Translations under genes and position numbers: made by a program
Shown here: piece after piece, positions 60,800 to 64,000 of the stretch
Numbering within the stretch: position 1 is the stretch's first letter
Layout: the number at the start of each line of letters is the position of its first letter
Assembly: GCA_903953895.1 (NCBI GenBank)
Contig: CAJBLH010000070.1
Coordinates: 49,839 to 113,838 of the forward strand
Length of the DNA stretch: 64,000 bases
Direction of reading: 5' to 3'
Origin: an uncultured Desulfobacteraceae bacterium
Lineage (GTDB): Bacteria; Desulfobacterota; Desulfobacteria; Desulfobacterales; Desulfatirhabdiaceae
The notes under the pieces: generated by a model
Databases searched by the model: none
The model's input: only the letters and a program-made list of their open reading frames with translations
What the model was told of the DNA's origin: nothing

Positions 60800-62428
60800 T
60801 CATGCATATTTTCTCTGAATGTAATACTGCTGACTGATGGACACGATGTTGTTGACCAGCCAGTACAGCACGAGGCCGGACGAAAAATTGATGAATATGA
60901 AGGTAAAGACAATAGGCATCATCATCATCATTTTGGCTTGGGCCGGATCTCCCATGGGAGGAGACATTTTCTGCTGAATAAACATGGTAGCTCCCATGAT
61001 GATCGTCAGTACCGGAATCCCGTATGGCGGTTCCATAAAAGGTATCGAAAATGAAAAATGCATCAGCCGGTCCGGTGCGGAAAGATCATTTATCCATCCG
61101 ATGAATGGGGCATGGCGGAGTTCGATCGCTTCGTAGAGCATACGGTACAGCGCAAAAAAAACAGGGATTTGAATCACCATAGGCAGACACCCTCCCAAAG
61201 GATTGACCTTGTATGTCTTGTATAGCGCCATGGTTTCTTCGTTCATCTTTTTTTTATCATCTTTGTATTTTTCGCGAATCTGCGCCATCAACGGCTGAAT
61301 CTTTTTCATTTCACTCATGGACTTGTAGCTTTTGGAGCCCAGGGGCCAGAGAACCGCCTTGATGATCAGGGTCAATACGATGATTGCTGCACCGTAATTC
61401 GGGATGAATCCGTGCAGAAAGTTCAATAGCTGCAGCAGGGGTTTTGCAAGAATATCAAAAAAACCAAAATGAATGGCCCGATCCAGTCCAATGTTGAGGC
61501 TGCTGAGGATGGACAGACTTTTGGGCCCCATGTAAACCTTATATGAATATTTTTGTTGGGCTCCGGAAGCAAGGTGTATCTCCGGCTCCTCAAGAGAGGT
61601 GTCGAGTCGGTTGTTTGTAAATGAAAGCCGGATATTGGCATCGGCCGGCGCCACCGGAACGATACTGGATAAAAAATATCGCTCTTCCAAGCAGGTCCAA
61701 TCGATTCTGCCCGTGTACACATTTTTCTTTTCAATATCCTTGACTGCAATCTGTTCCAGTGTTTTGTTGACATAAATGCTGGGGCCTTCAAACCCATAGC
61801 TGTTTTTGGCTTCAACGAATTTACCGGTTAGAGACAGAGCCGGATGATCCTGAATTATTTTGCCGGAATCGTTCTTAATGATGATGTCCAGACCAATCAG
61901 GTATGAGTCCGGATAAAAGGTAAAATGTTTTTCAATCACGATGCCGGTAGAAGATATCCATTGAAAGGACACTTCCTGTGAAACGCCTTGAATATCGAGA
62001 CTGTCGGCAGAGACAGTGGACAGAAATATCGCTTCATTGAAATCCGGTATGCTGTTGGACGTAAAAGATAGGTGAAGTGTACCAGTGCCAGGCAGACTGA
62101 CCATTTCTTTGTTTGGAGCGTCGGGTTGAACGGATTCCCGATAATTCTTCAGAACAAAATGCTTAAAAAAAGCGCCTTTGTCTGAAATGCTCACCGAATA
62201 CAGAGGCGTGTTTACCACAAGGTCTTTGGTTTTCTGAAAGGCCGGCAGTGATGTTTCCAGAATGGCGGATGCCGGGCCTGCGGCAGGCTTGTCTGCCGGC
62301 GATGGTGCTTCGGTGGGTGCCTGCACCGCTTGCTGCTGAGGCGGGGTATTATCCTGGAAAAAAAATCCCCAGATTGTAAAGACTAAAACAGAAAGCACGA
62401 TTGCAATGAGTAAACGACCTTGTTCCAT
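60800..62428 (-). CDS. yidC: Membrane protein insertase YidC
   Basis: A 542-residue Gram-negative YidC. TM1 (LLIAIVLSVLVFTIWGFFF, about 6-24), a large periplasmic P1 domain (about 55-325), and the conserved insertase core with five further helices, including GGCLPMVIQIPVFFALYRML and the C-terminal VLYWLVNNIVSISQQYY. It inserts inner-membrane proteins alone or with SecYEG. The ATG at 62428 follows GGGAG. The large P1 domain is evidence of a Gram-negative envelope. Confidence 0.96.
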   Translation of the reverse strand: MEQGRLLIAIVLSVLVFTIWGFFFQDNTPPQQQAVQAPTEAPSPADKPAAGPASAILETSLPAFQKTKDLVVNTPLYSVSISDKGAFFKHFVLKNYRESVQPDAPNKEMVSLPGTGTLHLSFTSNSIPDFNEAIFLSTVSADSLDIQGVSQEVSFQWISSTGIVIEKHFTFYPDSYLIGLDIIIKNDSGKIIQDHPALSLTGKFVEAKNSYGFEGPSIYVNKTLEQIAVKDIEKKNVYTGRIDWTCLEERYFLSSIVPVAPADANIRLSFTNNRLDTSLEEPEIHLASGAQQKYSYKVYMGPKSLSILSSLNIGLDRAIHFGFFDILAKPLLQLLNFLHGFIPNYGAAIIVLTLIIKAVLWPLGSKSYKSMSEMKKIQPLMAQIREKYKDDKKKMNEETMALYKTYKVNPLGGCLPMVIQIPVFFALYRMLYEAIELRHAPFIGWINDLSAPDRLMHFSFSIPFMEPPYGIPVLTIIMGATMFIQQKMSPPMGDPAQAKMMMMMPIVFTFIFINFSSGLVLYWLVNNIVSISQQYYIQRKYA

Positions 62429-62551
62429 GATAACTCCCATGACCTCCCTCTGGGGGAAATCAGTTGATGACCCCATGCAAAACGGGGTGGAAATATTGAT
62501 GCCATATCACGTGGATGAATAAAGTGGTAAAAAAGGGAAGATAATTCATGC

Positions 62552-62770
62552 TCAGGGAACGGGATCGTCGCCACCGGGGTTGAAAGGGTGGCATTTCAAC
62601 AAGCGCCTGCATGCCATCGCCCCGCCCTTCAATGGGCCGTATTTCTGGATTGCCTCGGAAGTATACGCAGAACACGAGGGATAAAACCGACAGCACGGCC
62701 CCAGAAAAGGTGAAACAGCAATCTGATACACCGTGATCGCAAAATTGATAAGATGTCGAATCGTATGCAA
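62552..62770 (-). CDS. yidD: YidD membrane-protein-insertion efficiency factor
   Basis: A 72-residue UPF0161 protein. YQIAVSPFLGPCCRFYPSCSAYTSEAI is the family signature (split here: SPFLGPCCRFYPSCSAY), with three conserved cysteines, followed by KGGAMACRRLLKCHPF. It assists YidC-dependent insertion. Its start is only 2 bases after the rnpA stop, so they are coupled; yidC follows after 123 bases. Confidence 0.95.
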   Translation of the reverse strand: MHTIRHLINFAITVYQIAVSPFLGPCCRFYPSCSAYTSEAIQKYGPLKGGAMACRRLLKCHPFNPGGDDPVP

Positions 62771-62772
62771 CC

Positions 62773-63183
62773 CTATTGAAATCCGATCGCCGAAACAACC
62801 TGTATCGCCGCGCCGGCGGTTTTTACGAATTTAGCGAACAAGCTTTCTAACATGGTGACAGTCTGTTGGAAAGTAAGAGAAGAGGCCGGCTTTTTGGCGA
62901 TTACATGAATATCCCAGGACACTGGCAATGCTGCACTGTGAAGGCGATAATACTCCCTGATGCGCCGCTTTACCCTGTTTCGAGTTACAGCATGACCTAC
63001 TTTTCGTGACACCGTAATTCCGATTCGGAACCTGCCGGATATTCCACGCTTATATACCAGTATAAACCCAGGGCTGTGCATCACCTTTCCAAGGGAATAA
63101 AACGCCAGGAATTCATGCCGTTTGAGAATACGGTCTGTTTTGGGAAAAGATAACGGCTTCAATGAAATGCTGCGACAGCGCAT
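62773..63183 (-). CDS. rnpA: Ribonuclease P protein component
   Basis: A 136-residue basic protein that binds RNase P RNA and helps mature tRNA 5' ends. The signature is the RNR motif region GITVSRKVGHAVTRNRVKRRIREYYR; also FPKTDRILKRHEFLAFY at the start (shown in part as DRILKRHEF). The C-terminus (AKFVKTAGAAIQVVSAIGFQ) is somewhat longer than usual. It lies 43 bases after rpmH and 2 before yidD. The RNA subunit gene (rnpB) is not in this window. Confidence 0.95.
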   Translation of the reverse strand: MRCRSISLKPLSFPKTDRILKRHEFLAFYSLGKVMHSPGFILVYKRGISGRFRIGITVSRKVGHAVTRNRVKRRIREYYRLHSAALPVSWDIHVIAKKPASSLTFQQTVTMLESLFAKFVKTAGAAIQVVSAIGFQ

Positions 63184-63226
63184 GGAAGGCGTACTCCAGA
63201 AGGAACCCCCTTCAAAATAAGGATTT

Positions 63227-63361
63227 TTAAACCGTCAATCGTTTACGGCCTTTAGCTCGCCTGCGATTGATCAACTTGCGGCCTTCCTTGGTAGCCATGC
63301 GCGACAAAAAGCCATGGGTCCGGGATTTTTTGATTTGACTGGGCTGATAAGTTCTTTTCAT
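63227..63361 (-). CDS. rpmH: 50S ribosomal protein L34
   Basis: A 44-residue, very basic ribosomal protein, too short for many gene tracks. It begins [19 protein letters not shown] and ends GRKRLTV, with the conserved [19 protein letters not shown] stretch between, a full match to the L34 pattern. AAAGGA lies 10 bases before the ATG. It is the first gene of the leftward rpmH-rnpA-yidD-yidC-jag-mnmE cluster. Confidence 0.97.
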   Translation of the reverse strand: MKRTYQPSQIKKSRTHGFLSRMATKEGRKLINRRRAKGRKRLTV

Positions 63362-63657
63362 ATAAAACGTATCCTTTTATAAAATGAATTTTTATCTATT
63401 ATGAGAATAATCTACCTCGCTGTTTATCACTATAACCCTTTCAATTAATCACAATATCGTTCTCAAGTCAATATAATTTCATTCCGCTGAGTTTTCGAAA
63501 ATTGTGCTTGCAATTTTCATCCGAATCGGTCTATAAAACACAATCAAAAGGTCATTGGGATGTGATCCATTACTGCTAAACGGCCTTGATAAATTGATGA
63601 AGCTGCTATTTACTTATTGACTTTTTTTATTTTTCATTATAGTAGCGCTTTCATTAC
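63362..63657. other. AT-rich divergent gap between rpmH and tRNA-Lys
   Basis: No gene seen. For rpmH, a minus-strand TTGACT (63466-63471) with TTAATT after 17 bases is a weak promoter candidate. dnaA often lies here in other genomes, but neither it nor clear DnaA boxes (TTATCCACA) are present. Confidence 0.5.
63617..63643 (+). promoter_or_regulatory. Promoter of the tRNA-Lys/tRNA-Glu unit
   Basis: TTGACT (63617-63622) and TATAGT (63638-63643) are 15 bases apart, somewhat short, with an overlapping TTATTG giving 18. The start would lie just before the tRNA. Confidence 0.5.
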
Positions 63658-63733
63658 GGGCCGTTAACTCAGTCGGTAGAGTATCTGCCTTTTAAGTAGA
63701 GAGTCGCTGGTTCGAGTCCAGCACGGCCCACCA
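63658..63733 (+). tRNA. tRNA-Lys (anticodon TTT)
   Basis: 76 bases including the encoded CCA. The acceptor arm GGGCCGT pairs with ACGGCCC, the anticodon loop is CTTTTAA with anticodon TTT, and the T arm is CTGGTTCGAGTCCAG. Structure complete. Confidence 0.97.
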
Positions 63734-63741
63734 CCATATGC

Positions 63742-63819
63742 GTCCCCATCGTCTAGCCCGGTCCAGGACATCGGCCTTTCACGCCGACGACAGGGGTTCG
63801 AATCCCCTTGGGGACGCCA
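63742..63819 (+). tRNA. tRNA-Glu (anticodon TTC)
   Basis: 78 bases with encoded CCA, 8 bases after tRNA-Lys. Acceptor GTCCCCA pairs with TGGGGAC, discriminator G, anticodon loop CTTTCAC with TTC, T arm AGGGGTTCGAATCCCCT. Cotranscribed with tRNA-Lys. Confidence 0.97.
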
Positions 63820-63883
63820 ATTATTTCAGGTAGTTATAGAAACAAAAAATATTTTTACACCCCGGACACAAGATCCGGACACA

Positions 63884-63921
63884 AGACCTTCGGAGATCCA
63901 ATCTCTGAGGGTCTTTTTTTT
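63884..63921 (+). terminator. Intrinsic terminator after the tRNA pair
   Basis: AGACCTTCGGAGAT pairs with ATCTCTGAGGGTCT (12 of 14, remaining G-T compatible), followed by eight T. A short direct repeat, CCGGACACAAGA twice, lies just before it. Confidence 0.85.
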
Positions 63922-64000
63922 AACTGTTTACTGCCACCGAAAACGGAATCACTTCCGCTGGTTTCTTGAATCCTTCCTCCAGGGCACTCCGGGTATCTTC
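63920..64000 (-). CDS. C-terminal end of an unidentified leftward gene (cut by window edge)
   Basis: The minus strand is open from the window edge for 26 codons to TAA at 63922-63920, ending EGFKKPAEVIPFSVAVNS. The stop sits right at the tRNA terminator, a typical convergent layout. Too short to identify. Confidence 0.5.
   Translation of the reverse strand, partial: EDTRSALEEGFKKPAEVIPFSVAVNS

Noticed and set aside
63362..63657. Chromosome origin near rpmH
   Set aside because: No DnaA boxes and no dnaA gene; tRNA genes follow instead.

Overview
The window looks like chromosomal DNA of a strictly anaerobic Desulfobacterota (delta-proteobacterial, Desulfobacteraceae-like) organism. The basis is the content: a mercury-methylation corrinoid protein (HgcA), a long-clade PPi-dependent phosphofructokinase, VPxPA-CTERM surface proteins with PilZ partners, and a type-IV-pilus/GspE-like ATPase fused to a receiver domain. 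The taxonomic call is inference; no rRNA gene is present.

Layout. (1) 1-1370: the left edge cuts a leftward operon, ArsR-family regulator then hgcA, behind a promoter whose -10 lies inside a perfect 14-bp inverted repeat. (2) 1.4-18.4 kb: mostly rightward housekeeping genes (fabH-ubiB, a PP-loop ATPase, CorC, priA, nitroreductase, CDF transporter, CoA-transferase/GNAT fusion, rsmG, aminotransferase). Leftward items among them are a PilB-REC fusion with an Hpt protein, nth, and the SRP RNA gene, which lies in an otherwise empty gap. (3) 18.4-28.5 kb: smc, PPi-PFK, YqgE, a dynamin-like GTPase, tatA and small conserved proteins, with hairpin-forming GCAAAG/ACGAAA intergenic repeats. (4) 28.9-37.2 kb: queF followed by a lipoprotein, an ExeA-LysM ATPase and an FGE-fold protein; then leftward glgP-xerD and a receiver-cyclase. 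(5) 37.3-45 kb: an accessory region with an intact RHH/PIN toxin-antitoxin pair, a MoaD/HesA pair, a tandemly repeated locus of PilZ and VPxPA-CTERM genes with long conserved non-coding spacers and palindromes, a decayed vapBC, and a heptad-repeat membrane protein. (6) 45.3-50.3 kb: RNA methyltransferase, rpe, aroQ, tex. (7) 50.4-63.4 kb: leftward core genes: comM; yibQ-ctpA-envC-ftsX-ftsE (division and envelope); two small conserved proteins; mnmE-jag-yidC-yidD-rnpA-rpmH. (8) Right edge: tRNA-Lys and tRNA-Glu, a terminator, and the tail of one more leftward gene.

How parts work together. ArsR-HgcA suggests metal- or thiol-responsive control of mercury methylation. The ftsEX-envC-ctpA group controls septal peptidoglycan hydrolysis. 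The rpmH-mnmE block is the classical ribosome/RNase P/membrane-insertase cluster. The most unusual part is 39.1-43.9 kb. There, PilZ (c-di-GMP-binding) genes alternate with exosortase-type surface-protein genes in repeated modules that share a GGGTAT-N4-ATACCT palindrome; the spacers of the first two modules are nearly the same length and strongly alike. No exosortase gene is in the window.
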